The notes beneath the pieces were generated by a model. That model was not told the origin of the DNA, ran no database searches, and saw only the letters and a list, made by a program, of their open reading frames with translations. The position numbers and the translations under genes were made by a program. 64,000 nt of DNA from positions 6,142,778 to 6,206,777 of the forward strand of contig JABAKD010000015.1 of the NCBI GenBank assembly GCA_012845835.1, in the 5' to 3' direction. How positions within the stretch are numbered: position 1 is the first letter of the stretch; every line of letters begins with the position of its first letter. Source of the stretch: Undaria pinnatifida. Lineage: Eukaryota > Sar > Phaeophyceae > Laminariales > Alariaceae. This document shows, one piece after another, positions 23,901-31,156 of the stretch.

Positions 23901-24222
23901 GCCCCAGCCCCAACCACTTTGTGTTCAAACCGATCCCACACGTTAAACCGTGGTGAAACGGCACACCAACCAAGTTGTGGACTTTTAATGCAGCTTTTTT
24001 GCTTCTGTGAAGGTCGCTGATAAAACTGCAGCGAAATCCCAAGCCAAACGGGTTGCAAAGCGCAAGCGACAACTCACCCGTCAAACCATGCCGACGCAAC
24101 CGGTGGCTGACACGTGTCGCGATTGACGTGCGGCACGAAGACTGCTTCACCACCATCCGAAACCCAGCCCAGTACCCCGTCCTCGTCCTCCTCGAACGTC
24201 TCAGTAAAAAAGACGTTTCGGC
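5875..24222 (-). CDS. Large modular PA14/filamin-like type I membrane protein, multi-exon gene model
   Basis: Gene-level entry. PA14 is a beta-barrel domain found in secreted and surface proteins, often sugar-binding. Exons run from high to low coordinates: 24222-24078, a block ending at 23271, 22597-22499, 21833-21659, 20637-20528, 19325-19125, 18481-18419, 17762-17614, 16867-16651, 16306-16161, 15561-15456, 10474-10410, 10217-10088, 9872-9757, 7587-7442, 6409-6240, 5940-5875. From the PA14 start to the stop codon every junction keeps frame. Order: filamin-like end, PA14, filamin-like GSPF segment, alternating exons of unknown fold, filamin-like repeat, transmembrane helix, short tail. The first exon is uncertain (see 24520-24622). 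Such filamin-PA14-filamin proteins occur, to my knowledge, in stramenopiles and other protists. Ligand and role are unknown; a cell-surface or wall role is inference. The span 24078-22597 is the least secure part. Confidence 0.82.
6240..6409 (-). CDS. PA14-gene exon with transmembrane helix
   Basis: Donor CTGGAACAG|GTGAGGC; acceptor ATTTCGTCAG; 170 nt, phase 1 to 0. The peptide holds ANVRSTVHILVALPGRALGF and then VVRIAGALAVIFGLIGCFLE, a good single-pass transmembrane helix. One alternative frame is also open (6196-6696) but would not join to the tail exon in frame. Confidence 0.6.
7442..7587 (-). CDS. PA14-gene exon upstream of the membrane exon
   Basis: Acceptor CGAGATTGGGCAG, donor CGTCAAG|GTGATT, 146 nt, phase 2 to 1. 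The peptide begins SSVEDPDPSEMFRPRNCHP and is Cys/His-containing and basic at its end. Included because it is the open block between 9757 and 6409 with the phases that both neighbours require. The overlapping plus-strand frame 7199-7609 is less consistent with the context. Confidence 0.5.
9757..9872 (-). CDS. PA14-gene exon, EGxE copy of unit A
   Basis: Acceptor TTATGTGCCTAG, donor GACGAAAT|GTAAGTTC, 116 nt, phase 0 to 2. The peptide starts VQVNPSKYSVEGNENIEETT and ends SVRKDE, and aligns with the paralogous exon 14217-14335 (shared EG-x-E, Q-x-L, E-x-SVR-D). Function unknown. Confidence 0.75.
10088..10217 (-). CDS. PA14-gene exon, filamin-like repeat end
   Basis: Acceptor GAGTGTTTTTAATTAG, donor CGTAGG|GTAAGTC, 130 nt, phase 2 to 0. 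The peptide reads RETCLGRYRERFWIHYVNSL and EDSVVVTQGQGQ. The pattern G-x-Y-x-x-x-F...V-V-V-x-x-G resembles the last strands of a filamin-type repeat. The core is conserved with conservative changes in the decayed copy at 14559-14685, which supports coding. Confidence 0.7.
10410..10474 (-). CDS. PA14-gene exon, unit A first exon
   Basis: Acceptor TTATAGCTTGTAG, donor TCCCGCAG|GTGCGCC, 65 nt, phase 0 to 2. The peptide ERRNGLPTRQTLVDASVGSS has no recognised motif. Support comes from splice signals, fitting phase and the paralogous sequence at 15203-15268. Confidence 0.55.
10640..12060. repeat. Tandem unit B of the PA14-gene array (intron part only)
   Basis: Parallels 7800-9240 and 12790-14160 in order and content, for example GAAGACCGTATGGAGG...TTCGGTCTCA (near 10890; compare 8070) and TCGTTCCGCCAGCTTCG (near 11640). 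It contains no copies of the three exons, so it is a partial duplication of the intron downstream of them. Confidence 0.75.
12804..13423. repeat. Large inverted duplication flanked by identical 40-bp direct repeats
   Basis: Arms of about 240 bp (12845-13083 and 13148-13386) are inverted copies of one another around a spacer of about 65 bp. A 40-bp sequence starting ATTGCGAGGGGTGGATGACG occurs identically and in direct orientation at 12804-12843 and 13384-13423. Related single-copy versions of the arm lie at 8100-8400 and 10890-11190. The arms produce look-alike ORFs on both strands; these are not taken as genes. Confidence 0.9.
14217..14335 (-). CDS. Second copy of the EGxE exon (unit C), intact but of unclear use
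   Basis: Acceptor TGTGTCTAG, donor CATTCGAG|GTAAGTC, 119 nt, phase 0 to 2, no stop. The peptide VNILRFKCTTEGAEVLADS then EQVLPDPASTEEISVRDHS is a paralogue of 9757-9872 and its splice sites are strong. Because the neighbouring unit C exons are broken and no phase-2 partner was seen between here and 10474, it is left out of the main chain; it may be a relic or an alternative exon. Confidence 0.5.
14559..14685 (-). pseudogene. Decayed copy of the filamin-like exon of unit A
   Basis: The middle reads LGRYRARLWLHYMTAVETIV, matching LGRYRERFWIHYVNSLEDSV of 10088-10217 with conservative changes, so the ancestor was coding. Single-base deletions on both sides of this core shift the frame, the expected entry frame meets a stop at once (CCC TGA from phase 0), and the donor has changed from GTAAGT to GTATAT. 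Called a pseudo-exon; use with other boundaries cannot be excluded. Confidence 0.6.
14848..15168 (-). mobile_element. tRNA-derived SINE insertion with poly(A) tail and TSD
   Basis: Reading on the minus strand there is a tRNA-like head with A box GTGGCGTATCAGGTTATC (15133-15150) and B box AGTTCGAGCCCC (15093-15104), a unique body, then an A-rich tail (plus strand: T-run with one C, 14848-14871). TCCACAT stands on both sides (14841-14847 and 15169-15175) as a target-site duplication. The related unit A has the flanks joined with no insert (near 10375), which shows the empty site. The head resembles 39750-39830. Confidence 0.85.
15456..15561 (-). CDS. PA14-gene exon
   Basis: Acceptor GGCTTCCTTCCATAG, donor GCATTGCAG|GTGAGCC, 106 nt, phase 2 to 0. 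The peptide holds GEKPVEMGVFWDPEPDEYRW and ends VDALQ. It closes the second phase 0-to-2 / 2-to-0 pair. Its phase-0 end joins the phase-0 start at 10474 in the chosen model. Confidence 0.68.
16161..16306 (-). CDS. PA14-gene exon, HDDG repeat copy 2
   Basis: Acceptor CACTCTTGAAACAG, donor TTAACCAG|GTGAGGC, 146 nt, phase 0 to 2. The peptide GYHDGSTFAVPMNEPDLP aligns with the start of the exon at 17614-17762; the total length differs by one codon. The plus-strand frame at 16143-16541 is its shadow. Confidence 0.75.
16651..16867 (-). CDS. PA14-gene exon between the two HDDG repeats
   Basis: Acceptor TTCTTGCACTTGCCCAG, donor CACCTGCAG|GTGCGAC, 217 nt, phase 2 to 0. The peptide begins PFWVDFPGVDSRQGLAP and later holds GVDDAILSTAVDWMELRDSE and two Cys residues. 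Not recognised. Splice phases fit both neighbours exactly. Confidence 0.75.
17614..17762 (-). CDS. PA14-gene exon, HDDG repeat copy 1
   Basis: Acceptor CCATGATTTAG, donor TATACGG|GTAAGGC, 149 nt, phase 0 to 2. The peptide starts DTHDDGATLALPKMMPDFP and is proline-rich toward its end. It is clearly related to the exon at 16161-16306, which starts GYHDGSTFAVPMNEPDLP at the same point after its acceptor and has the same phases, so exon duplication is implied. No domain recognised. Confidence 0.75.
18419..18481 (-). CDS. PA14-gene exon, 21 codons
   Basis: Acceptor AACTGTTTGCAG, donor CTCGAAG|GTGAGTTG, 63 nt, phase 0 to 0. The peptide begins DFSRGNSTITTPPEEALGL and ends SK. It carries the sequon NST, consistent with an extracellular region. 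No domain recognised. A longer plus-strand open frame (about 18401-18829) overlaps it; see the rejected list. Confidence 0.65.
19125..19325 (-). CDS. PA14 exon 4 of 4 plus filamin-like linker (GSPF)
   Basis: Acceptor CCATTCCACGGCAG, donor AACGAGGAG|GTGCGA, exactly 67 codons, phase 0 to 0. It begins MMWKSRTVAPSLIPASALFY, the PA14 end (x-W-x-S...V-I-P-x-S-x-L-x-Y), then ISGSPFNSTTVVP, the strand signature of filamin-type repeats, then an acidic, Pro-rich stretch (ELPPMPGEEDSG). Confidence 0.9.
20528..20637 (-). CDS. PA14 domain, exon 3 of 4
   Basis: Acceptor CTCGTGTATCCAG, donor GTCCAG|GTTGGT, 110 nt, phase 1 to 0; the split codon with the previous exon gives Glu. The peptide holds LVEGTYHDIVLEYKEEEGPA and ends SVQ. 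L-x-x-G-x-Y-x-x-I-x-x-E-Y-x-E-x-x-G-x-A is the conserved last strand pair of PA14. Confidence 0.95.
21659..21833 (-). CDS. PA14 domain, exon 2 of 4 (core)
   Basis: Acceptor TCTCGCTTTGTCAG, donor GGGAAG|GTATTTGC, 175 nt, phase 0 to 1. The peptide starts LSFNWGLNP, continues SARWAGKLLAPTTETFNIF and ends GGIRLFLDHELIIEAW. These are the PA14 landmarks FdWG, RWxGxLxP, TxxFxLxxxGGxRLxxDxxLIIxxW. The identification is as firm as an unaided reading allows. A plus-strand frame at 21591-21950 is its shadow. Confidence 0.96.
22499..22597 (-). CDS. PA14 domain, exon 1 of 4
   Basis: Acceptor TGGCTCAATCGCAG and donor GATGCGCAG|GTGAGGC enclose 33 codons, phase 0 to 0. The peptide contains GGLDAKFWQNQWLVGPP and HRVDAQ, the classic PA14 opening (GLxAxYWxNxxLxGxPxxxRVD). 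The next exon continues without a frame break into LSFNWG. Confidence 0.93.
23271..23505 (-). CDS. PA14-gene exon, end of a filamin-like repeat (5' boundary unsure)
   Basis: The frame ends ...GRYVGSYKTYRTGLFE at donor TTTGAG|GTGACG in phase 0, which joins directly to the PA14 start exon. G-x-Y-x-x-x-Y-x-x-x-x-x-G-x-Y/F is the usual end of a filamin-type repeat, and in proteins of this kind such a repeat precedes PA14. Upstream the frame is open to about 23555; no clear acceptor was chosen, so the 5' limit is approximate. A plus-strand frame at 23254-23526 overlaps and is taken as its shadow. Confidence 0.55.
24078..24222 (-). CDS. PA14-gene exon, acidic segment of unknown fold
   Basis: Strong acceptor (TTGTTTTTATTTTCATTCCAG) and donor (GACGG|GTGAGTTG) enclose 145 nt, phase 1 to 2. 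The peptide contains RNVFFTETFEEDEDGVLGWV, then DGGEAVFVPHVNRDTC and ends ASAWFDG. No family was recognised. It is the most upstream exon with two convincing splice sites. Confidence 0.65.
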
Positions 24223-24519
24223 CTGGAATGAAAATAAAAACAATCGAACAATACCAACAAGACAGGACAGAAATCATGGAACTATCCTGGATAACCAACA
24301 GCGACCAGCAACAAGTGGGAGAAGGGGGTGAGGGAGGGTACAACCAAAACCACTACCTTAGCAGATAACCAAGAAGAGGCAGTCCGAGAAGGGCTTGGCA
24401 CGAGGACAGCAGCAACGGCTGATTTACCAAGAACCATGACGCAAAAAATAAAAAAAATAACAAAAGTGCCGATGAATGCTGTAAACGTGTTAATCCTTTC
24501 GCGCCTCGTGTATAGCCAC

Positions 24520-24622
24520 CAGAAAAAGACGATTGCGATATTTTCAAGCGTTTTCCAGTATCGTGAGCAAGCAGCAGCACGAGTAGGATCAGGCTTCGCA
24601 CGTACCGTACGAGTGTTTGCAT
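24520..24622 (-). CDS. Possible signal-peptide exon of the PA14 gene
   Basis: An ATG at 24622 opens MQTLVRYVRSLILLVLLLAH, a basic start followed by a strongly hydrophobic run, as in a signal peptide. It lies just upstream of the first supported exon on the same strand, and an N-terminal signal is expected for a PA14/transmembrane protein. The needed phase-1 donor is only met by a weak site (TTTTTCTG|GTGGCT), so the link to 24222 is not proven. The frame itself stays open to about 24353, through a second hydrophobic stretch. Confidence 0.35.
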
Positions 24623-24639
24623 TGTTGTCGTTCGGACAG

Positions 24640-25970
24640 CACTTGTATCATCGCCAACGAGCAGTGAGTGGTCGATGCTATAATCGCCAGTTTTCGTCGC
24701 CAATTTTTCCCTCTGAAACCTCAAAGGAGTTACTCTGCTTGGGAGCACGAAAACGACCGGCAATGCACTACTAGGGACGACGAGAACCTACGCGCCCCCC
24801 TCGTACACGAAATGCAAGCCGCAAGAAGCCACATCGTGGAATTGACAACGTTTCAGCCCGACTTTCGGAAAAAAACAACACCTTGCACGAAGCACAAACA
24901 CTAAGGCGTTTCACGGTGCATGACCGAACCACGGTGCGGTCTTCCCATTTTGAACAGGGTGCGGTGCAGTGTGATGCGGGGTTTTTGTTTATACACCTGG
25001 TGTGCCGTATCATAGGGCAACGCTGTTGGTCACGGTGACTACGTGGTAGGTAGGTTTGGGAAGACGAGGGCAGTCGATAATTAGCTTCCCCGCGAAATGT
25101 ATCACCTCGGGAATTGTCGGGATGACAGAGGCGGCGGCATTTTCCTTCTTAATTTTCTCAAGGACAAGGAGACACAAGGACAGAAACGGTTGCATGGCAA
25201 CCGAATACGACGGTATTGCTTTTGTCAACATGCTCGGTGACGAGACACCCTCGGCAATGGACGGGAATGAAAGGCGGCGGGAGCTTGGGGAGAGATTGGA
25301 AGAAAACGATGGAAGCAGCTGGGCTGTAATAGCAAGCGTGGTAATAAGACAGCAATCGTGAGTGTCATGGTAATCGTGGGAATGGCGACAAACGCGCCGC
25401 TGTCACGAATCCACAGCGATTGTGGTGAGACACGAGACTTTGCAAGAATGTGAAAATTGCCAAAAAAAAAAAGTACAACCTTGACGATCCCAAGTACCCC
25501 AAGCGCGACGAGTGCCTACCTCGTATGTCACAACACCATATGATACTAAACGTACATGCATATAGGTACATGCATGCGCACGCACTCAAATATCACGCAT
25601 GTCTGCGCGATGAACTACGCAACAAAAAATGAAATGGAGAAAATGATCTACGGCTCACGCGTGCCAGAATTGAATCACTGCTGTGACAGCCAAACTCGTT
25701 GGCTCTGGGGGAAAAATAAGACGATTTTGAATACACTCTAAGACAACGTCATTGCGTTGTTAGTTTGTTCCCGAGAGCTTGCAGACATCACAAGGTGCTT
25801 GTATGAGTGTCAAGTGCGACTGAAAACAAAACAGAACGAGGACAAATAATTATAACAACACGATTATTTGATTCGAATTGCAGCTTTATCAGGTACAAAC
25901 GTTGAACGAAATTCCAGGTGGGTGTGTGTCCTTCTCCATACGGGCTGTATAGTATATGTGGGCAGAATGA
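24640..25970. other. No supported gene
   Basis: Open frames on both strands around 25010-25361 look protein-like but contradict each other and have no motif or splice partner. This may hold the promoter or 5' exons of the PA14 gene; nothing specific is visible. Confidence 0.4.
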
Positions 25971-25974
25971 TTAT

Positions 25975-26150
25975 GGACTGAAATTTGTCTTGGTAAAGTT
26001 ATTTTATTCGCCTTGGCAACGTCCAGGGGAGTCATGTATCTTCAAGAAGTAATACCTCCGAAAAAACGTGAGACCGGAGTATCGCGCAGCATGCAAAGAT
26101 GAATAGAGATCTTAAATTGACAGAACTTACGGCTGACGCATTGACAACAA
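25975..26150. repeat. Dispersed repeat, copy 1 (pair with 27587-27735)
   Basis: TTATGGACTGAAAT...CGTCCAGGG...GCGCAGCATGCAAA... recurs at 27587-27735 in the same order and orientation with many substitutions. Confidence 0.7.
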
Positions 26151-26512
26151 CTTTATGCCAGGTAACACATACAACGGGACTTCTTTGGGCCAAGCTTGGA
26201 TATGGCAGTGTTAGGCAGCAACACCGCACAACTCTCTGCGCGTTGAAACATGTGCGCAGCAAATACAAACCAGCCATCCATTTGGACAGTGGGCTGTCGC
26301 GTGATGCTTCTTCGGAAGTTCATGGAGGGGGCCCTGGTGGCTCGACGGGGTAGGGTCGGCAGGACACGCACACACAGCTAGTATTCGTGGTTGTTGGTTG
26401 TTGGATTATTTAGCGCCTTTGATTTTTGTGGTCTGGATTTTTTGTTATTTCATCATATTTTTTATCGTTGACGCTATTATGATAACACTGAACGTTGTCG
26501 GATGGCCAATGA

Positions 26513-26627
26513 AGTACAGTAATAAGAATCATTTACAAGGGCTCCGCATTGGCGGCGGCGCCCATGCTTACAGTACAGTAATAAGAATCATTTACAAGGG
26601 CTCCGCATTGGCGGCGGCGCCCATGCT
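26513..26627. repeat. Exact tandem duplication, 59 bp x 2
   Basis: Two copies beginning AGTACAGTAATAAGAATC and including CATTGGCGGCGGCGCCCATG, identical over their shared length. The GCGGCGGCGCC core is itself palindrome-like. Confidence 0.95.
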
Positions 26628-26647
26628 GCGGATTGGGTAACGAGAAA

Positions 26648-26914
26648 TATTATTAGGAATCGGGAACCGATAAGAATAATATGTTGTTTGTTGTTCATAG
26701 AGATAATTTGGCGTTATGGTTCATAGTTTTTTGTGGCGGAGTACCTACGTAGCTTACTCTGACAGTAGGAGATGGCATTGTTTGGTTGATCGCGCTTGTG
26801 GAGATAACAAGTGGATACCGCACGGGACAGCGCTGGCAGACTGGTAGAACACGCAAACAGGCAGAGCTGTTGTTTACAACTGGACAGCGGTCGCTCACTG
26901 GACCAGATAATTCG
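26648..26914. repeat. Dispersed repeat family R1, copy 1
   Basis: About 265 bp closely similar to 37666-37930. It opens with an imperfect palindrome, ATTATTAGGAATCGG / CCGATAAGAATAAT, and ends near ACTGGACCAG. Small indels between copies break any reading frame, so a protein-coding role is unlikely. A degenerate copy of the opening hairpin lies at 46757-46800. Confidence 0.9.
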
Positions 26915-27586
26915 TGATTTTTCCCGTCCACCCACCCTTTTTCTTTCGATGGTGAGGGGACGGAGATATTATAAGGATGTAGGTACTATTCTCGTATAAC
27001 TAAGGGTATATGTACTTATTTCCTTTTATTTTTACAGTGGCATGCGAGGATTTATGTCACGGTATATGTTTTCTCGGAGGAGTTGTGTGGAGGAGTCAAC
27101 AGTGTTGGACCATTCGGTGTCTCGGTCGTCCGAGAATTCGTACAGTAGAACCCAAACGGTGGAGGGAGGGAGCTGTGTTTATGAGCAAAGACATGTGGGT
27201 ATGAGGAAGAGTTGGATACTGTGGTAAACATGTCAGCCAGCTGCTCTCCCTCCCAAACCACAGAAAATGATAATATACAACGCAATTCGAATACATAGTC
27301 TATACAACAATGTGTCGTTTTCTTGGCTGATGTCTTGATATCAGTTTACACACTTGCAAGATCAAGTACATGCCAAACATGTGAAATTGTTTGGATGCCA
27401 AATGTTGCAGTAGGATAAATAACGACAAGAAGATTTATTGCAGGATGAATGGCCAAGGCTACATTAGGGGGGGTCGCTGTTAGGGCTACCATGCACCTTA
27501 GCAACCTTGACCTCTGGTGCTTTTCGGTTTCGGAATACGGATCGCGTGCATGGGATTGTAGTAATGTTTCATAAAATAATGTTACG

Positions 27587-27735
27587 GAGTGATTATGGAC
27601 CGAAATCGCCCTTAACAACATCCAGGGAATTCATATGTCTTCAAAGAGTAAACATGCGTGACCAGAGCATCACGCAGCTTGCAAATATGAGTATCGATCC
27701 TCAGCTTAACCGAACTCCCAGCTGACGTATTTGGA
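27587..27735. repeat. Dispersed repeat, copy 2 (pair with 25975-26150)
   Basis: Shares TTATGGACCGAAAT, CATCCAGGG, CACGCAGCTTGCAAA and CAGCTGACG blocks with 25975-26150, in the same orientation. Confidence 0.7.
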
Positions 27736-27750
27736 ACATTGAAAAAAAAG

Positions 27751-30700
27751 TCAGCTGTGAATTGCATTGTTTGTTACGCTGCACGAACAAAACATTAAAG
27801 TTTTTTTGGACCAGCGTGGTCCACCAACGCATCCGTTTGACCCGGGTATACCAAAAGATAGCATGGCACCGCTCCGACCGTAAGATGAACTGAGTCCGGT
27901 ATGCGGACAAACACGATGAGCAGGGGGATGACAGCAGCAGCAGCAGCAATGCAAGGTACCGGACAGCAACAGCAGCACCAGCAGCATCAAACCGCTGGAT
28001 GGGAGATGGGATGGAAAATCAACGTTCCCGTTTGATAATGGAAACGTACCACGGGCACTCCTCAGACATATAATCTTCAAGTGTAGCATTGTTGATTTGG
28101 GATTTTCAGTCTGACAGTTAAGCATCAGTTTCGTGCCGTTTCGGGCTACTGGCCCAATATGGGATACCTAGTACTTGGATGTCATATGGATGGTAGAATG
28201 TGAGCTCTTACGTACGAGCTCACTTCTCGATTTGCCTCTACCCTTGTAAGAGACTATTCCAATGACTTGAAACTTACCCCGTTTGGAGCAAACCAACACT
28301 GGAGAGTAACCGATTCGGTCTAGCCTCATGGGGCATCTACGGATCAGCAGTATTGGAACAGGGTCATGCTCTCGAAGAAGCTGAAACGACGAAAGCGCAG
28401 GCGATCGGAGGCAAACGACAAATCTCACAGGGGGCTTGGTGGGAAGGGCCGTGTTTTGGGAGCCAGCCTTTTTAGAATCAGGCAGAGACGAGCAGCAAGA
28501 TGCTAGGACGGATCCGGTGGGGAGAAGGAGACAGCCACCGCTGGTATGGCAGGGAGATATGCTGTACCACCATCTTCGGGTTTCTTCGATGGTTGAAGAG
28601 GGAGCAGGGTGGGCAGTTTGATAGGCGAGAATATCTGACTTGCATGGCAGTTGTCTGCGGGGGTCGGTATTTTTGGGTTGGTCAAACTTGCTCTACAGAC
28701 ACGTGACTTCAGAAATTAGTGAGAAGAGCTATAAATAATAGCCACTAACAAGTCGAGTCGTGAGACTTCATTTAGCATTTTCGAGCTTGCACGCTGGGGG
28801 CATCGTGCATGGTTGGTTATGATAAATAGTGAACTCATACTGGTGTATATGCACTTGGCGAGGAGAGGCCGCCGTGCTGGATAAGGAGCCGTGTGTACGG
28901 TTTTGGAGAATTCCAGAGATGATGTTGTGGTGGTGACGTCATTTTCAAGGAGCAGCTACTTCTGCAGACTACAACGGTAGTAGCCAAAATCCTACGGAGT
29001 AGCATAACCGTAGGCAGGAAGTAACAGCAGCTTATGTCCATGGTGGTTAGTATATCCTAGGACACCCCCACCGTATACAGCGGCCAAGGGGGTTTACAGC
29101 AGCAGCTGAAAGCCCAATGGCGGAGGTACAGCCGTAGGCACCCCCGCCGTGTGTTGCGAGCAGGGGAGTCTAAGTCGTACGAAATTATTTTGCCGTACGC
29201 ACTCCACTTCAGTGGTTGTAGAGACAGCAGATATGGGATGATCGCTCAGCGAGGGTACATGTCTGATTGCGAGTCCCGCGAGAAGTCGCACGGCCGCCAA
29301 CCGTGTACATCCTACCTGGGGGGTTGTTTGGTAGGGCAAAGTCGCGCGGCACAGTAACCACGTGGTTCCTGTTGCTGGTAACAGTCGTAGGAAACGGACG
29401 TGGGGTAGTTGTGGCCTGTCTGCAGCAGTGCCAATAACGATGGGGTTTTGTCCGTATGGCCGCAAGCCGGGCGGCATGGCTGCCCGCACTCCATGATACG
29501 AAGCAGCAACAGCAGCAGCGAGAGAAATCAGGGAGGGAGCAGATCTGGGTGTTTTGTCAGCCGGCGCTTTATGGTTCGGCAACATCGAGGGGCGGGGGGG
29601 CAGATTTGATCGTCACAGGCGAGTTTTTCGTAGGAATAGCTGACTGATTAGTTTCCATGATGGATACACCTGTCGACCGAAATTATTTTTTCGATCGAAT
29701 TATCAGAGCCTTGTTATTTGCGGCCAGGGTGAAGAACCGTGAATGGTAGACACTATTTGCGGCCAGTGTGGAGAAACCATGAGATGTAGAAATATATCGT
29801 CTAAGATCCATTCTGGACGGTAAACGTACGAGTAGCCTTTTTCGCCTCATAGTTTTGAAGTATGTGTTCATGTTCAAATAAAAAAGTCTTTGTAAACCCG
29901 AAAACTTATAGTGTTTTTCTGGCGTAGACAGGACCAGAAGGAGCCTGGTGGAGCTGATATATTATGAAAAATGAAAATACACTCCAGCTGTGAGATCGAA
30001 GATTTCGTCGAAACTCATCTTTGCGAGCTGTGTGTGATACTCCGATCGCGCGCATTACGAGTTGTGTGTCCTCATTAAGGATATAGGTCGGCGACTCCCC
30101 TTACAACTACAGTGTAGATATATATATACGATAACGATTTTGAGTAAAGAGTACGTAGGTGCACCTTGCGATATGTGCTGCTGACGTGTGGTATTAATGG
30201 TGGCACTGATTGAATTGATTTCTGCGGGTATCTGTTTTTTTGCGGTAGTCTGCTGATTGATTACAAAATAAAGGAGGGTGAGCATATTCGTAAATGATTG
30301 GTTGTTCTACCAACTGAATCATTTTTCGAATGCTTGTTTTCAATAGAGAAAAGTGAAACACGGAATGTTGTTGCGAGTTTTCGGAGCTGGAAGGGCTTAG
30401 ACTGCTCGTGTTGGCAGTGGCAGTTTCTTTATTCGATCATTTGGAGCTAGCGAAAAAAAGCCAAAAGGGGAGTACTTCCGGTAATATGATGGTTTGCAAA
30501 CGACTAATGTTTCGGGTAAATTAAGCGCCAAAGAAATTCTATGATTCAGCCATGCGGAAAAGGACGTATACCATCTCGCTATACCGCCGCGATCTGTGTA
30601 TCTATGGCGGGAGTAGGGAGAAAAAGGAGACTTTGGTTCGGGGGAACGGGGTTCCTCGCCATCTCTGGCATTGTACGTTTAGCCTTTGTTTTTATCATTT

Positions 30701-30790
30701 TGGTGCGGCTATTGTCATCTCGTCTACAATTGCAATAGTTGTAAGTGGAAATATGGAAGAGGTTTTCGCTCATGAGGATGGCTTTCTGTT
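27751..30790. other. Gene-poor stretch with CAG and other simple repeats
   Basis: Contains a CAG-rich tract (about 27928-27985), a repeat copy at 28113-28293, Cys/Gly/Pro-rich shadow ORFs near 28436-29650 and a short tandem at 29700-29790 (ATTTGCGGCCAG(G/T)GT twice). No ORF has motif or splice support. Confidence 0.5.
28113..28293. repeat. Dispersed repeat family R2, copy 1
   Basis: Matches 34852-35031 in the same orientation: CATCAGTTTCGTGCCG, TATGGGATACCTAGTACTTG, GAGCTC...GAGCTCACTTCTC, CAATGACTTGAAAC. Confidence 0.9.
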
Positions 30791-31128
30791 GGATTTATGC
30801 TTGCGGCCAAGTCTGATCTACTATATCTGTGTTCGCTGTGTGCAACGGTGACATATATCGAGATGCGGGAGGACTCTTGTTCTCCCGAACGGATACAACA
30901 TTTTGGTGCGAGAACGTGACTCCGAGGTCTCGCTTACCTTATCTGACAACAGGGGGCAATGCCCCGCATGTCAGTCTGCGAGTCTACTTTGAGTCTACTT
31001 TGTTGTACGATAAGAATTATATTCATTTCTAACAATCTTCTTCTCTCTGCCTGATGGCGCCTCGTCGGGTATCGAGAGCCTTCTCCGCGTGAACCACCCT
31101 ACACCAGGTATATGGATAGTCGATCATG
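30791..31128. repeat. Dispersed repeat family R3, copy 1
   Basis: About 335 bp starting TTTATGCTTGCGGCCAA and including CTGATGGCGCCTCGTCGGGT; second copy at 34413-34746. Both copies end near ACACCAGG / CACCAGGC and are followed by GATAGT(C/T)GATCA. Confidence 0.92.
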
Positions 31129-31140
31129 CTAGCATGATCG
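31121..31140. repeat. Perfect 20-bp palindrome
   Basis: CGATCATGCTAGCATGATCG is its own reverse complement, lying at the end of R3 copy 1. It could be a protein-binding site or a hairpin end; no role is shown. Confidence 0.9.
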
Positions 31141-31156
31141 TACGACAAGACGACTG

